Below are positions 38,323-48,042 of a DNA stretch of 64,000 nucleotides, piece after piece (position 1 is the first letter of the stretch; the number at the start of each line of letters is the position of its first letter). Origin of the DNA: Dechloromonas sp. Its GTDB lineage: Bacteria; Pseudomonadota; Gammaproteobacteria; Burkholderiales; Rhodocyclaceae. The stretch spans positions 102,175 to 166,174 of the forward strand of contig JAQUAX010000008.1 in NCBI GenBank assembly GCA_028687035.1. The letters are read 5' to 3'. A program made the translations under genes and the position numbers. A model generated the notes under the pieces. That model worked only from the letters and a program-made list of their open reading frames with translations, searched no databases and was not told the DNA's origin.

Positions 38323-40035
38323 ATGACCCTCCTGTCCCGACTCCTGCCCGAGTGGGCCCGCCCCTATCCCCGCCGGCATCTCGGCGCCGACCTGACTGCC
38401 GGCCTGATCGTCACCCTGCTGGTGCTGCCGCAAAGCCTCGGCTACGCGCTGCTCGCCGGGCTGCCGCCGCAGGCCGGGCTGTACATCAGCACCTTCCCGG
38501 CGATCGCCTATGCGCTGCTCGGCAGCAGCCGGGTGCAGGCGGTCGGCCCGGTGGCGATCACCGCGATCATGACCTTCGCCGTGCTCAGCCCGCTGGCCGC
38601 GCCGGGCTCGCCGGAATACGTGACGCTGGCCGCGCTGCTCGCGCTGCTCTCCGGGCTGGTGCTGCTCGCCTGCGGCCTGCTGCGCCTGGGTTTCCTGGCC
38701 CAGTTGCTGAGCCGGCCGGTGATCAGCGGTTTCATCTCCGGTTCGGCGGTGCTGATCGTGTTCAGCCAGCTGAAGTACCTGCTCGGCATCGTCCCGGCCG
38801 GCAACGACCCGGCCAGCGTGCTCGCCGCGCTGCTCGCGCCGTGGCCGGCACAGGCGGCGACGACGGCCGGGCTCGGCGCCGCCGCCCTCGTCTTCCTGGC
38901 CGCCGCCCGTCACGGCCTCGGGCCGCTGCTGCGCCGCCTCGGCGTACCGGCCGGCGCCGCCGCCTTCGTCGTCCGCCTGATGCCGCTGGCCGCGGTCGCC
39001 GGCGGCACGCTGGCCGTGATCGGCCTCGACCTGGACCGCCGCGGCGTCGCCGTCGTCGGGCCCATCGTCGAAGGCATTCCGCCTTTCCATTTCTTCGTTC
39101 CCGAGGCCGACGCGGTCGGCCGGCTGCTGGTGCCGGCGCTGCTGATCGCGCTGATCGGCATGGTGCAGAACATCTCGATGGCGCAGGCGCTGGCCATCCG
39201 CCGCCGCGAACGCATCGACGCCAATGCCGAGCTGGTCGGCCTGGGCGCCGCCAACGTGGTCGCCGCCTTCTACGGCGGCATGCCGGCCGGCGGCGGCGTC
39301 TCGCGCTCCGCGGTCAACGTCGCCGCCGGCGCCGAAACGCCGCTCGCCGGCATCGTGTCGGCGCTGGCCATGCTGGCGCTGCTGGCTGGCGCGGCGCACG
39401 GTTTCGAGCGCCTGCCGCTGGCCGTGCTGGCGGCCAGCATCATCGTCGCCGCGCTGAGCATGATCGACCTGCGCAGCCTGCGCCAGGCCTGGCAGTACGA
39501 CCGCGCCGATGCGCTGGCGCTGGCCGGCACCGCCGGCGGCGTGATCGCCTTCGGTCTCGAGGCGGGCATCGGGCTCGGCATCGTGCTGTCGCTCGGCGCC
39601 CTGCTCTTCCGCGCGAGCACGCCGCACATCGCGGTGATCGGCCGCATCCCGCACAGCGAGCATTTCCGCAACGTCGAGCGCCATGCCGTCGAGACGCTGC
39701 CCGGCGTGCTGCTGCTGCGCATCGACGAAAGCCTGTTCTTCGGCAACCTGACCGCCGTCGAGACGCGCCTGGCCCAGGAACTCGCCCGGACGCCGGACGC
39801 CACCGACGTCGTGCTGATCATGAGCGCGGTCAACCGCGTCGACACCACGGCAATGGAAGTCCTCGTCGACATCAACCGCGACCTCGCCGGCCGCGGCATC
39901 CGGCTGCACCTGGCCGAGGTCAAGGGACCGGTGCATGACCGCCTGAGCCGTTCGCCGCTGTGGCCGGCGCTGTCCGGCCGCGTCTTCCTGTCGGTCAACG
40001 GGGCCTTCGAGGCGCTGGGCGGCGGACGGCAATAA
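38323..40035 (+). CDS. SulP-family anion transporter with STAS domain
   Basis: A 570-residue inner-membrane anion transporter. The SulP sulfate-transporter domain, with about 12-14 membrane segments, spans residues about 20-410 (signature region LLVLPQSLGYALLAGLPPQAGLY), and a cytoplasmic STAS domain covers about 440-560 (VLLLRIDESLFFGNL, TTAMEVLVDIN). Substrate could be sulfate, bicarbonate or another anion; nothing nearby decides. No ribosome-binding site is obvious before the ATG at 38323, but a -10-like TAAGAT lies 33 bases upstream. Confidence 0.9.
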   Translation: MTLLSRLLPEWARPYPRRHLGADLTAGLIVTLLVLPQSLGYALLAGLPPQAGLYISTFPAIAYALLGSSRVQAVGPVAITAIMTFAVLSPLAAPGSPEYVTLAALLALLSGLVLLACGLLRLGFLAQLLSRPVISGFISGSAVLIVFSQLKYLLGIVPAGNDPASVLAALLAPWPAQAATTAGLGAAALVFLAAARHGLGPLLRRLGVPAGAAAFVVRLMPLAAVAGGTLAVIGLDLDRRGVAVVGPIVEGIPPFHFFVPEADAVGRLLVPALLIALIGMVQNISMAQALAIRRRERIDANAELVGLGAANVVAAFYGGMPAGGGVSRSAVNVAAGAETPLAGIVSALAMLALLAGAAHGFERLPLAVLAASIIVAALSMIDLRSLRQAWQYDRADALALAGTAGGVIAFGLEAGIGLGIVLSLGALLFRASTPHIAVIGRIPHSEHFRNVERHAVETLPGVLLLRIDESLFFGNLTAVETRLAQELARTPDATDVVLIMSAVNRVDTTAMEVLVDINRDLAGRGIRLHLAEVKGPVHDRLSRSPLWPALSGRVFLSVNGAFEALGGGRQ

Positions 40036-40058
40036 AAAAGGCGGGCCGTAGCCCGCCT
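40032..40058 (-). terminator. Rho-independent terminator after ppiD
   Basis: On the minus strand, stem AGGCGGGC / GCCCGCCT with a four-base loop followed by TTTTTTATT, 22 bases after the ppiD stop. The T tract overlaps the end of the convergent SulP gene. Confidence 0.88.
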
Positions 40059-40080
40059 GCGCTCCTTCGGCTCGCGCCGC

Positions 40081-41970
40081 TCAGCGCGCTTCCTTGCTTT
40101 CCAGCGCCGCCTGGTTGATCTCGACCTTGTAGCGCGTACGCAGCGCCTCCAGGTACAGGCGGATTTCCTCCTGCGCCGCCAGGTTGGCGAGCTGCTGCTG
40201 CATGCCGCGCTTGCGGGTGTCGTCCAGCGCCTCGCCGGCCGTGACGCGGGACAGCTTGTACAGCGCGTAGCCGCTGCCCGGCAGTTCGACACCGGCGTAG
40301 GCCGGCAGCTTGCCGGCATCGAGGCGGAAAACGGCCGGCACCGCGGGCGGCGGAATCTGGCGCGAATCCAGGCGCGACACGGTCTTCGCAGCGCCCCAGG
40401 TCAGCTTGTCCTCGCCCTTGTTCAGCGCGGCGAGCTGCGCTTCGCCGTCCTGGCGGGCCAGCGACTGGGCCTCGCGGCGGGTCAGCAGCGTCTCGATGCT
40501 GGTCTTGACGCCGTCGAACGGCTGCAGCGCGGCCGCCTTGTAATCGACCAGGCGGGCGGCGACCAGCGTGTTCTGGCCGATCTCGACGGCCTCGGTGTTG
40601 CGCCGGCTCTTCATCGAATCCTCGGAGAACAGCGCGGCCAGCAGCTTCTCGTTGCCGAGCGGACCGGCGGCCGGGTTGGCCTGGCGGCCCAGCCAGTCGG
40701 AGCGGGTGATCGTCAGCTTGAACTTGTCGGCGACCGGCTTCAGGCTGTCCGACTGCTCGTAGACCATGTTGCTGAACGCCTCGGCGGCCTCGGCGAACTT
40801 GCGGGAAGCCGCGGTCTGCTTCAGCTCGGCCTCGATTTCGCCGCGCACTTCGGCCAGCGGACGCTCCTTGGCGGCATGGATGCCGGTCAGGCGGATGATG
40901 TGGAAGCCGAAATCGGATTCGACGATGCCGGAAATCTCGCCATCCTTCAGCGCGAAGGCCGCATCCTCGAAGGGCTTGACCATCATGCCGCGGCCGAAGA
41001 AGCCGAGGTCGCCGCCCTTGGCCGCGGAGCCCGGGTCGTCCGAGCTCTTCTTCGCCAGTTCGGCGAAGACGGACGGATTCTTGCGGATTTCCTTCAGCAG
41101 CTCCTCGGCCCTGGCCTTCGCCTTGTCCTTGCCGAGCTTCTCGGCACCGACCAGGATGTGGCTGGCGCGGCGTTCCTCGGCCTGCTGGTAGCGGTCCTTG
41201 TGGCCGTCGTACCAGGCCTTGACCTCGGCATCGGTGACGGCCAGCTGGCTGCTGACCGCATCCATCGTCAGCACCACGTACTCGGCCTTCGCCTGCTCCG
41301 GCGTCTGGAACTGGCTGGCGTTCTCGTCATAGAACTTCTTCGCCGCGCCGTCGGCCAGCTTGACCTTGCCCAGGTAGGCATCGACGCCGAAGCGGTATTC
41401 CATGACCTCGCGCTTCTCGGTCTGCAGCGCCAGCACGCGGTCGCTGACGGTACGCGCGACCAGGCCGGACTGGGCGACACCGTTGACCAGCTGCTGCAGC
41501 GTCAGGTCCTGGCGGACCTGGGCCTCGAAACCGGCCGGCACCATGCCCTGGGATTTCAGCACCGCCTCGTAGCGCTCGTTGGAGAACTTGCCATCGACCT
41601 GGAAGGCCTCGATACCGACGATCGCCTGGCGGACCGCCGCGTCGCCGGCCACCAGGCGGCTCTTCGAGGCTTCCAGCAGCAGCACGCGCTGGTTGATCAG
41701 GTCGTCGAGGATGGCCTGGCGGGCCTGCGGACTGTCGAACAGCCGGGCGTCAAACTGGGCGCCGAGCTGCGCGCGCAGGCGTTCCTGCTGGTCGCGCAGC
41801 GCCTGCTGGAACTGCTGCGCCGTGATCTTGACATCGCCGATGCGGGCGACGTCGTCGCCGGTGCCGGCATTGCGGACGTAGGACTCGACGCCGAAAAAGG
41901 CGAAGGGCAGCGCGATCAGCGCCAGAAAGATCTGGACGATCTTCTTGTTGTTGCGGACTGCGTCGAACAT
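40081..41970 (-). CDS. ppiD: Peptidyl-prolyl cis-trans isomerase / periplasmic chaperone PpiD
   Basis: A 629-residue inner-membrane-anchored chaperone near the SecYEG translocon exit. One N-terminal transmembrane segment (IVQIFLALIALPFAFFGV, about residues 11-29) follows the MFDAVRNNKK start. A SurA-like N-terminal domain spans about 35-190. A parvulin domain lies around 265-355 (RRASHILVGAEKLG, DPGSAAKGGDLGFFGRGMMVKPFEDAAF), and a degenerate second parvulin-like region follows. Length and layout match PpiD. Confidence 0.94.
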   Translation of the reverse strand: MFDAVRNNKKIVQIFLALIALPFAFFGVESYVRNAGTGDDVARIGDVKITAQQFQQALRDQQERLRAQLGAQFDARLFDSPQARQAILDDLINQRVLLLEASKSRLVAGDAAVRQAIVGIEAFQVDGKFSNERYEAVLKSQGMVPAGFEAQVRQDLTLQQLVNGVAQSGLVARTVSDRVLALQTEKREVMEYRFGVDAYLGKVKLADGAAKKFYDENASQFQTPEQAKAEYVVLTMDAVSSQLAVTDAEVKAWYDGHKDRYQQAEERRASHILVGAEKLGKDKAKARAEELLKEIRKNPSVFAELAKKSSDDPGSAAKGGDLGFFGRGMMVKPFEDAAFALKDGEISGIVESDFGFHIIRLTGIHAAKERPLAEVRGEIEAELKQTAASRKFAEAAEAFSNMVYEQSDSLKPVADKFKLTITRSDWLGRQANPAAGPLGNEKLLAALFSEDSMKSRRNTEAVEIGQNTLVAARLVDYKAAALQPFDGVKTSIETLLTRREAQSLARQDGEAQLAALNKGEDKLTWGAAKTVSRLDSRQIPPPAVPAVFRLDAGKLPAYAGVELPGSGYALYKLSRVTAGEALDDTRKRGMQQQLANLAAQEEIRLYLEALRTRYKVEINQAALESKEAR

Positions 41971-42072
41971 GAGCGGGAAAATCCTTCGGATGCGTTCACA
42001 ACGGCAAGCCCGGGCTTGCCCGAAAGGCCGAATGATACCGTAGTTTGGCGCCCCTCGCGGGCACCCCGCCGC

Positions 42073-42285
42073 CTAGTCGAAGAGGTCGGGCTGGCGCGGC
42101 GACAGGTTTTCCCGCTTGACGGTTAGGCGCACCGGAACGCCCTGCCGGCCGATCGCCTCGACGACCATGCGCCCGCCCGACGCCTCGGCGACGACCCGGA
42201 CATTGCGGGCGCCGCCACGGCTCCGGCCGCGATAGGCGGCGACGGTGCCGGCGGACGGCAGCCAGGGGACCGGGTTTCTCGACAT
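42073..42285 (-). CDS. Hypothetical 70-residue protein divergent from a LexA-box-controlled gene
   Basis: A small basic protein that I do not recognise, with no signal peptide or membrane segment. It begins MSRNPVPWLPSAGTVAAYRGRS, continues with a strand-rich middle (NVRVVAEASGGRMVVEAIGRQG) and ends LSPRQPDLFD, an acidic tail reminiscent of short clamp- or partner-binding peptides. Its ATG has a good GGAGG site. Two LexA boxes lie 62 and 103 bases upstream of its start, so it may share SOS control with the divergent 53-residue gene. The function is unknown. Confidence 0.65.
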   Translation of the reverse strand: MSRNPVPWLPSAGTVAAYRGRSRGGARNVRVVAEASGGRMVVEAIGRQGVPVRLTVKRENLSPRQPDLFD

Positions 42286-42346
42286 GATGCGCGCCTCCGC
42301 AGGAACAACGGGCCAAGGCTACCTCCCGTCGCTGAAAATAAAAAGA

Positions 42347-42362
42347 CTGTACAGATGAACAG
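42347..42362 (+). promoter_or_regulatory. LexA-type box 1
   Basis: CTGT ACAGATGA ACAG: an exact CTGT-N8-ACAG match, 65 bases before the 53-residue gene. Its first eight bases, CTGTACAG, are themselves a palindrome. It lies in the 141-base divergent gap between the 70- and 53-residue genes. Confidence 0.75.
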
Positions 42363-42387
42363 TTGTTGTATATCCTCGAACCACTAA

Positions 42388-42403
42388 CTGTTTTTATATA
42401 CAG
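42388..42403 (+). promoter_or_regulatory. LexA-type box 2
   Basis: CTGT TTTTATAT ACAG: an exact CTGT-N8-ACAG match with the AT-rich centre expected of strong LexA sites, 24 bases before the ATG at 42427. Its start is 41 bases from that of box 1, close to four helical turns, so two repressor dimers could bind on one face. Confidence 0.85.
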
Positions 42404-42426
42404 CTATTCAACCAAGGAGCCTCATC

Positions 42427-42588
42427 ATGCGTCGTCTCCAGCAATGGTTCGATCTCATCGCCGGGATTTCGGCCGCCGAACAGCAGCGCCTCGAACGCGC
42501 CCGCGCCATCTTCTCCGCCCGCGGCCCGGACGTCGCCGCACTGCAACTGCCGGCCTGCTGGCGACGGCGGGTCCGCGTCGCCGGCTGA
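42427..42588 (+). CDS. Hypothetical 53-residue protein, predicted SOS-induced
   Basis: A short gene directly behind two exact LexA-type boxes. The ATG at 42427 has a strong AAGGAGC ribosome-binding site 8 bases upstream. The 53-residue product starts MRRLQQWFDLIAGISAAEQQ, has an amphipathic helical N-terminal half (QRLERARAIFSARG) and a basic end (WRRRVRVAG). There is no signal peptide; Trp and Leu/Ile/Phe spacing allows membrane-surface or protein binding. I recognise no family. It is followed after 13 bases by the macro-domain gene. By context it could be a small damage-response effector such as a division inhibitor or polymerase accessory; that is inference only. Confidence 0.7.
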   Translation: MRRLQQWFDLIAGISAAEQQRLERARAIFSARGPDVAALQLPACWRRRVRVAG

Positions 42589-42601
42589 ACGGCGTTTTAG
42601 A

Positions 42602-43171
42602 ATGTCCGGCATGCCCCATGCCGAACATATCTTTCTCGACGGTCGCGTCACGCTGCAGGTCGGCGATCTGACCGACCAGGCCGTCGATGCCGTCGTCAAT
42701 GCCGCGAACAGTTCGCTGCTCGGCGGCGGCGGCGTCGATGGCGCGATCCACCGGCGCGGTGGCCCGGCCATCCTCGAGGCCTGCCGGGAAATCCGCCGGA
42801 CCGCCTGGCCCGACGGCCTGCCGACCGGCCAGGCGGTGATCACGACCGGCGGCCGCCTGCCGGCCCGCCACGTGATCCACACCGTCGGCCCGATCTACGG
42901 CCGGCACGGCGGACGCGAGGCCGAACTGCTCGGCGCCTGCTACCGCAATGCACTGGCGCTGGCTGAAGCGAACGGCCTGCGCAGCATCGCGTTTCCGGCA
43001 ATTTCGACCGGGATTTACGGCTACCCGGCCGATCAGGCAGCACACGTCGTGTCGCTGGCGCTGAGCCAGCATCTGAGCGGCGGCACCGCTGCGGTCGACG
43101 AGGTCCGCCTGGTCTTTTTCGACCGCCGCCAGTTCGCCAGCTTCGTCGCCCACCAAGCCTTCCCGGCATGA
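42602..43171 (+). CDS. Macro-domain protein (O-acetyl-ADP-ribose deacetylase family)
   Basis: A 189-residue single macro domain predicted to bind or hydrolyse ADP-ribose derivatives. Typical motifs are VDAVVNAANSSLLGGGGVDGAIHRRGG around residues 28-55 (substrate loop) and AFPAISTGIYGYP around residue 140. It most resembles the YmdB/O-acetyl-ADP-ribose deacetylase class. The start could be 42602 or the second ATG at 42611 (MPHAEHIF); a TAGAAT hexamer at 42598-42603 abuts the latter. It lies 13 bases after the predicted SOS-induced 53-residue gene with no terminator between, so it may be co-induced. A strong hairpin follows its stop. Confidence 0.9.
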   Translation: MSGMPHAEHIFLDGRVTLQVGDLTDQAVDAVVNAANSSLLGGGGVDGAIHRRGGPAILEACREIRRTAWPDGLPTGQAVITTGGRLPARHVIHTVGPIYGRHGGREAELLGACYRNALALAEANGLRSIAFPAISTGIYGYPADQAAHVVSLALSQHLSGGTAAVDEVRLVFFDRRQFASFVAHQAFPA

Positions 43172-43173
43172 AA

Positions 43174-43200
43174 TGAAAAAAGGCGGCCGCAGCCGCCTTT
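43174..43200 (-). terminator. Rho-independent terminator between the macro-domain gene and purL
   Basis: Stem AAAGGCGGC / GCCGCCTTT with a four-base loop. Read on the minus strand it is followed by TTTCATTT (a T run including the stem end), ending the purL transcript. It may also stop the rightward macro-domain transcript. Confidence 0.88.
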
Positions 43201-43219
43201 CCGGATCCTTACGGGCCGA

Positions 43220-46200
43220 TCAACCGACCCAGCGCCGCGCGTTGCGGAACATGCGCATCCACGGCGAATCCTCGCCCCAGTTTTCCGGGTGCCAGGACAT
43301 CTGCACAGTGCGGAACACGCGTTCCGGGTGCGGCATCATGATCGTGAAGCGGCCGTCGGCGGTGGTCACCGCGGTCAGGCCGTTCGGCGAACCGTTCGGG
43401 TTGTACGGGTAGACCTCGGTCGGCTCGCCCTTGTTGTCGACGTAGCGCACGGCGGACAGGCACTTGCCCTGGTCGTCGGCGTTATCGAACACGGCGCGGC
43501 CTTCGCCGTGCGAGACGACGATGGGGATCTGCGAGCCTTCCATGCCGGCGAAGAAGATCGACGGCGAATCCAGCACCTCGGTCATCACGAAGCGGGCCTC
43601 GAACTGCTCGACCTGGTTGCGGCGGAAAGCCGGCCAGTGTTCGGCGCCCGGGATGATGGCCTTCAGCGCGCTCATCATCTGGCAGCCGTTGCAGACGCCC
43701 AGCGCGAAGGTATCCGGGCGGTTGAAGAAGGCAGCAAACTCGTCGCGGCAGCCGTCGTGCATCAGGATGGTCTTGGCCCAGCCCTGGCCGGCGCCGAGCA
43801 CGTCGCCGTAGGAGAAGCCGCCGCAGGCGACGAGGCCCTTGAAGTCCTTGAGGCTGACGCGGCCGGCGAGGATGTCGCTCATATGCACGTCGACCGACTG
43901 GAAGCCGGCGCGGTCGAAGGCGGCGGCCATTTCGTAATGGCTGTTGACGCCCTGCTCGCGCAGGATGGCGACGCGCGGGCGGCCGCTGATGTCGCGGTAG
44001 ACCTGGGTGAAATCGTCCTGCGGATCGAAGGTGATCTTCGGCGTCAGGCCGGGATCGGCGACGTCGAGGATGCGGTCGAATTCCTGCTGGGCGCAGTCCG
44101 GGTTGTCGCGCATCGCCTGCATGCGGAAGCTGGTTTCCGACCAGGCGCGCTGCAGGTCGACACGCTTCTCGCGCAGCACGCGCTTGGCGTTGCGGGTGAC
44201 GCGGATTTCGTCCCACTCGTTGAGGTGGCCGACAAAGTGGTAAGGCACGCCACAGGCGCGCAGGATCGGCGTGACCTTCTCGCGGTCGGCGCGGCGGATC
44301 TGGATCAGCGCACCGAGTTCCTCGTTGAACAGGGCGCGGACGATGTTCTCGAAATCGCGGCCGGCCATCAGGTCCGGGCGCTTCTCGGCACCATCGATAT
44401 CGAGCGCCTGCGCATCGAAGCAGACGCCATCGAGGTCGAGCGAGACGCCGCGGCGGCTGGCGAAGGCCATTTCGCAGGCGGCAACGAACAGGCCGCCGTC
44501 GGAACGGTCGTGATAGGCGAGCAGCAGGCCGTCGCGGTTGAGCTTCTGCACGGCGTCGAACAGGCCCTTCAGCTTGGCCGGTTCATCGACGTCCGGCGCA
44601 TCGTCGCCGGTGGCGTTGTACACCTGCGCCAGCGCCGAACCGCCGAGGCGGTTCTTGCCGAGGTCGAGCAGCAGCAGTTCGGTTTCGCCCTGCTCGGTGG
44701 CGAGCAGCGGGGTTTTCGTCTTGCGCACGTCGTCGACCGCAGCAAACGAAGTGACGATCAAGGAGAGCGGCGACACCACCTGTTTCTTCTCGCCGTTTTC
44801 ATCCCAAGCGGTGCGCATCGACAGCGAATCCTTGCCGACCGGGATCGACACGCCGATCTGCTTGCACAGCTCGGAAATGCCTTCGACCGTCGCGTACAGG
44901 CGGGCGTCCTCGCCCGGCACACCGCACGGCGCCATCCAGTTGGCGGACAGCTTGACCTTGTCCAGGCTGCCGACATCGGCCGCGGCCAGGTTGGTCAGTG
45001 CCTCGCCGATCGCCATGCGACCGGAAGCCGGCGCGTCGAGCACGGCGAGCGGCGTGCGCTCGCCCATGGCGAAGGCTTCGCCCAGATAGCCTTGATAGCC
45101 CATCGTGGTCACGGCCACGTCGGCTACCGGCACCTGCCACGGGCCGACCATCTGGTCGCGCGCGGTCATGCCGCCGACCGAGCGGTCGCCGATCGAGATC
45201 AGGAAGGTCTTGTCGGCGATGGTCGGCAGACGCATCAGGCGATAGGCGGCGTCCTTGAGTTCGATGGAAACCGCGTCGAAGGGCACGAAGGTCGACGGCT
45301 GCGACGTGACATCGCGGGTCATGCGCGGCGGCTTGCCGAGCAGCGCCTCCATTTCCATATCGACCGGATTGACGCCGAAATGGGCGTCGGTGACGGTCAG
45401 GTGGCCGTCGCCGGTGGCTTCGCCGACCACGGCGAACGGGCAGCGCTCGCGCTCGCACATGGCCTGGAATTCGCCGATGCGGTTCGGCGGAATGGCCAGC
45501 ACGTAGCGTTCCTGCGATTCGTTGGACCAGATTTCGGCCGGCGACATGCCCGGCTCCAGGGTCGGCACCTTGCGCAGGTCGAACTTCGCGCCGACGCCGC
45601 CCGAATGGGCAAGTTCCGGCAGGGCGTTGGAAACGCCGCCCGCACCGACGTCATGCACCGACAGGATCGGGTTGTCCTTGCCCATCTGCCAGCAGCGGTC
45701 GATGACCTCCTGGGCACGCCGCTGGATTTCCGGGTTGCCGCGCTGCACGGAAGCGAAGTCGAGGTCTTCGGCATTGACGCCGGCGGTCATCGACGAAGCG
45801 GCACCGCCGCCGAGGCCGATCAGCATGCCGGGGCCGCCGAGTTGCACGAACAGCGTGCCGACCGGGAAGGTTTCTTCCTTGAACGACTGCTCGGCCTGGA
45901 TGGAACCGAGGCCGCCGGCGATCATGATCGGCTTGTGGTAACCGCGCACGGTACCGGCGACATCCTGCTCGTAGGTGCGGAAGTAGCCGGTCAGGTTCGG
46001 ACGGCCGAATTCGTTGTTGAAGGCGGCAGCGCCGATGGGGCCTTCGAGCATGATGTCGAGGGCGGAAGCGATGCGCGACGGGCGGCCGTAGGCCTTTTCC
46101 CAAGGCTGGGTTGCGTCGGGAATGTTCAGGTTGGAGACCGAGAAACCGCACAGGCCGGCCTTCGGCTTGGAACCCTTGCCGGTGGCGCCTTCGTCGCGGA

Positions 46201-47152
46201 TTTCGCCGCCGCTACCGGTCGACGCGCCCGGGAAAGGCGAAATCGCGGTCGGGTGGTTGTGCGTCTCGACCTTGGTCAGGATGTGGGTCAGCTCTTCCTT
46301 GTAGGAATAGCCGCGGTCCGCATCCGGGTAGAAACGCTGGATGGTCGCGCCTTCGATGATCGAGGCGTTGTCGGCATAAGCCATGATCGTGCCTTGCGGC
46401 GCGGCAGCATGGGTTTCGCGGATCATGCCGAACAGCGTCTTGTCCTTCTTCTCGCCGTCGATCACCCAGGAGGCGTTGAAGATCTTGTGGCGGCAGTGCT
46501 CGGAGTTGGCCTGGGCGAACATCATCAGTTCGACGTCGGTCGGGTTGCGGCCGGCCTTGGTGAAGATGTCGAGCAGGTAATCGACTTCGTCGTCGGACAG
46601 CGCCAGGCCCAGCGTGCCGTTGGCTTCGACCAGCGCGGTTTTGCCGCCCTGCAGCACGTCGACCGTGGACAGCGGCTTCGGCTCGAAATGGCGGAACAGT
46701 TCGCCGGCTTCGGCAAAACCGGCGAGCACCGATTCGGTCATGCGGTCGTGCAGCAGGCCGGCGACGGTTTTCTTCTCGTCCGCGGTCAACGCGCGTTCCT
46801 GCTTCAAAACCACGTGGAAGGCGACGACGCGCTCGATGCGCTCGATGGCCGGTTCCAGGTCGCAGTTGAACGCGATGTCGGTGGCCTTGGACGACCACGG
46901 CGAAATGGTGCCGATGCGCGGCGCGACCAGGAACAGCTCGCCCTTGTCCTGGCCGGCCGGCACTTCTTCCAGCAGCTGCGCCAGCTTGGCGCGCTCGTCG
47001 GCGGTCAGCGCGCGCTTCTGCGCGACGACGTGCCAGTAGTCGGCCGCCACCGATTCGATTTCCGGCACCGCCGCGGTCAGGCGGGCGAGCAGGCGTTGCA
47101 GGCGGAAGGCGGAAAAGGCGGAGTCGCCCTTGAGGCAAAGGATGTCGGCCAT
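43220..47152 (-). CDS. purL: Phosphoribosylformylglycinamidine synthase
   Basis: Fourth step of purine synthesis, converting FGAR, glutamine and ATP to FGAM. The large single-chain form (about 1310 residues) has an N-terminal PurS-like region, two AIR-synthase-like halves ([29 protein letters not shown]; later [10 protein letters not shown]) and a C-terminal class I glutaminase domain with the catalytic cysteine in [10 protein letters not shown] and the HPERVFR segment. I start at 47152 ([10 protein letters not shown]); a 12-residue extension is possible. Single-gene unit ended by a strong terminator. Confidence 0.97.
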   Translation of the reverse strand: MADILCLKGDSAFSAFRLQRLLARLTAAVPEIESVAADYWHVVAQKRALTADERAKLAQLLEEVPAGQDKGELFLVAPRIGTISPWSSKATDIAFNCDLEPAIERIERVVAFHVVLKQERALTADEKKTVAGLLHDRMTESVLAGFAEAGELFRHFEPKPLSTVDVLQGGKTALVEANGTLGLALSDDEVDYLLDIFTKAGRNPTDVELMMFAQANSEHCRHKIFNASWVIDGEKKDKTLFGMIRETHAAAPQGTIMAYADNASIIEGATIQRFYPDADRGYSYKEELTHILTKVETHNHPTAISPFPGASTGSGGEIRDEGATGKGSKPKAGLCGFSVSNLNIPDATQPWEKAYGRPSRIASALDIMLEGPIGAAAFNNEFGRPNLTGYFRTYEQDVAGTVRGYHKPIMIAGGLGSIQAEQSFKEETFPVGTLFVQLGGPGMLIGLGGGAASSMTAGVNAEDLDFASVQRGNPEIQRRAQEVIDRCWQMGKDNPILSVHDVGAGGVSNALPELAHSGGVGAKFDLRKVPTLEPGMSPAEIWSNESQERYVLAIPPNRIGEFQAMCERERCPFAVVGEATGDGHLTVTDAHFGVNPVDMEMEALLGKPPRMTRDVTSQPSTFVPFDAVSIELKDAAYRLMRLPTIADKTFLISIGDRSVGGMTARDQMVGPWQVPVADVAVTTMGYQGYLGEAFAMGERTPLAVLDAPASGRMAIGEALTNLAAADVGSLDKVKLSANWMAPCGVPGEDARLYATVEGISELCKQIGVSIPVGKDSLSMRTAWDENGEKKQVVSPLSLIVTSFAAVDDVRKTKTPLLATEQGETELLLLDLGKNRLGGSALAQVYNATGDDAPDVDEPAKLKGLFDAVQKLNRDGLLLAYHDRSDGGLFVAACEMAFASRRGVSLDLDGVCFDAQALDIDGAEKRPDLMAGRDFENIVRALFNEELGALIQIRRADREKVTPILRACGVPYHFVGHLNEWDEIRVTRNAKRVLREKRVDLQRAWSETSFRMQAMRDNPDCAQQEFDRILDVADPGLTPKITFDPQDDFTQVYRDISGRPRVAILREQGVNSHYEMAAAFDRAGFQSVDVHMSDILAGRVSLKDFKGLVACGGFSYGDVLGAGQGWAKTILMHDGCRDEFAAFFNRPDTFALGVCNGCQMMSALKAIIPGAEHWPAFRRNQVEQFEARFVMTEVLDSPSIFFAGMEGSQIPIVVSHGEGRAVFDNADDQGKCLSAVRYVDNKGEPTEVYPYNPNGSPNGLTAVTTADGRFTIMMPHPERVFRTVQMSWHPENWGEDSPWMRMFRNARRWVG

Positions 47153-47251
47153 GGGGAAAGCAATCGGGTTAGGCGGAGAGGCCGGCATTATACCCGAGGC
47201 GCGCCCCGGGCCGCGGTTCTCCGGGGCGCCGGCCCGCCCCGGACAACCGGC

Positions 47252-47935
47252 TTACATTCCCAGCGAATCGAGCAGGTCGTCGTGCTCGCTGTTGCCCGGC
47301 GCCCTGCCCGTGGCCGGGGCCGCCGCGCGGACCTGGGCGATCAGCTCGTCCGGATCGGGCGCCTCGCCGCAGTCGAAATCGTTCATCTTGATGAACTCGG
47401 TGCGGTCCATCGCCATCTCGAGATAGAAGATGTTGTTGCGCCCGGTGAAGAAGGTCACGCGGCGCACCTCGGGGCGGTCGAGGTTGGTATCGACGCTGAG
47501 CATCACCTGCTTGTTGAGGACCAGCATCTTCGGCTGGTTCTGCGTGATGTGGGTCTGCAGCTCGCGCGACACCTTGCCGGTGAAGTCGCCGACGAACTGG
47601 TTCATCAGCTCGCCCATCACGTTGCTGACTTCGTCCGAGGTGTAGGAAACCGCCAGGTCTTCCCGCGCCATGCCCATGTTCAGCATGTAGCTCTCGTACA
47701 TCTCCATCGCGGCCTGCGCCGAGAAGTTGATGACGACCAGCCCGGAGAAGCCGCCGTCGAACAGCACGAAGCAGCCGATGTCCGGCTTCAGGCAGGTCTT
47801 GGTGATGCGCTGCACCATGCCGGAATAATGGATCTGGCTGCTGGTCGCGAAGTTCAGCACCTTGCATACCGAATCGCACAGGCTTCTCAGGATGTCCTCG
47901 GTGCCCAGCACGACGGGGCGCTCTGCGTTGCTCAT
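47252..47935 (-). CDS. DUF3334 family protein (CheX-like)
   Basis: A 227-residue cytoplasmic protein of the DUF3334 family. Conserved segments are KTCLKPDIGCFVLFDGGFSGLVVINFSA near residue 50 and TSDEVSNVMGELMNQFVGDFTGKV near residue 100, the latter resembling the CheX/CheC phosphatase helix (E-x2-N pattern: E108/N112-like). The C-terminal 35 residues are acidic and Pro/Ala-rich. No function is established. A role near chemotaxis or phosphorelay signalling is an inference from the CheX-like look. It stands alone between purL and sbcD. Confidence 0.75.
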   Translation of the reverse strand: MSNAERPVVLGTEDILRSLCDSVCKVLNFATSSQIHYSGMVQRITKTCLKPDIGCFVLFDGGFSGLVVINFSAQAAMEMYESYMLNMGMAREDLAVSYTSDEVSNVMGELMNQFVGDFTGKVSRELQTHITQNQPKMLVLNKQVMLSVDTNLDRPEVRRVTFFTGRNNIFYLEMAMDRTEFIKMNDFDCGEAPDPDELIAQVRAAAPATGRAPGNSEHDDLLDSLGM

Positions 47936-48036
47936 AGATATCTGCCTGATCTGAAAAATTCGTTATCTATATCACAGGCACGCCACCGGCATCGAGTCCC
48001 GCGTGCGCAAAACGGGGCAGCGCGGCCCGTCCGGCT

Positions 48037-48042
48037 TAGAAT
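48037..48042 (+). promoter_or_regulatory. Candidate -10 element for sbcD
   Basis: TAGAAT, 31 bases before the sbcD ATG, with no clear -35 or ribosome-binding site. Same spacing as the -10-like hexamers before mfd, fabI and lplT. Confidence 0.35.
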
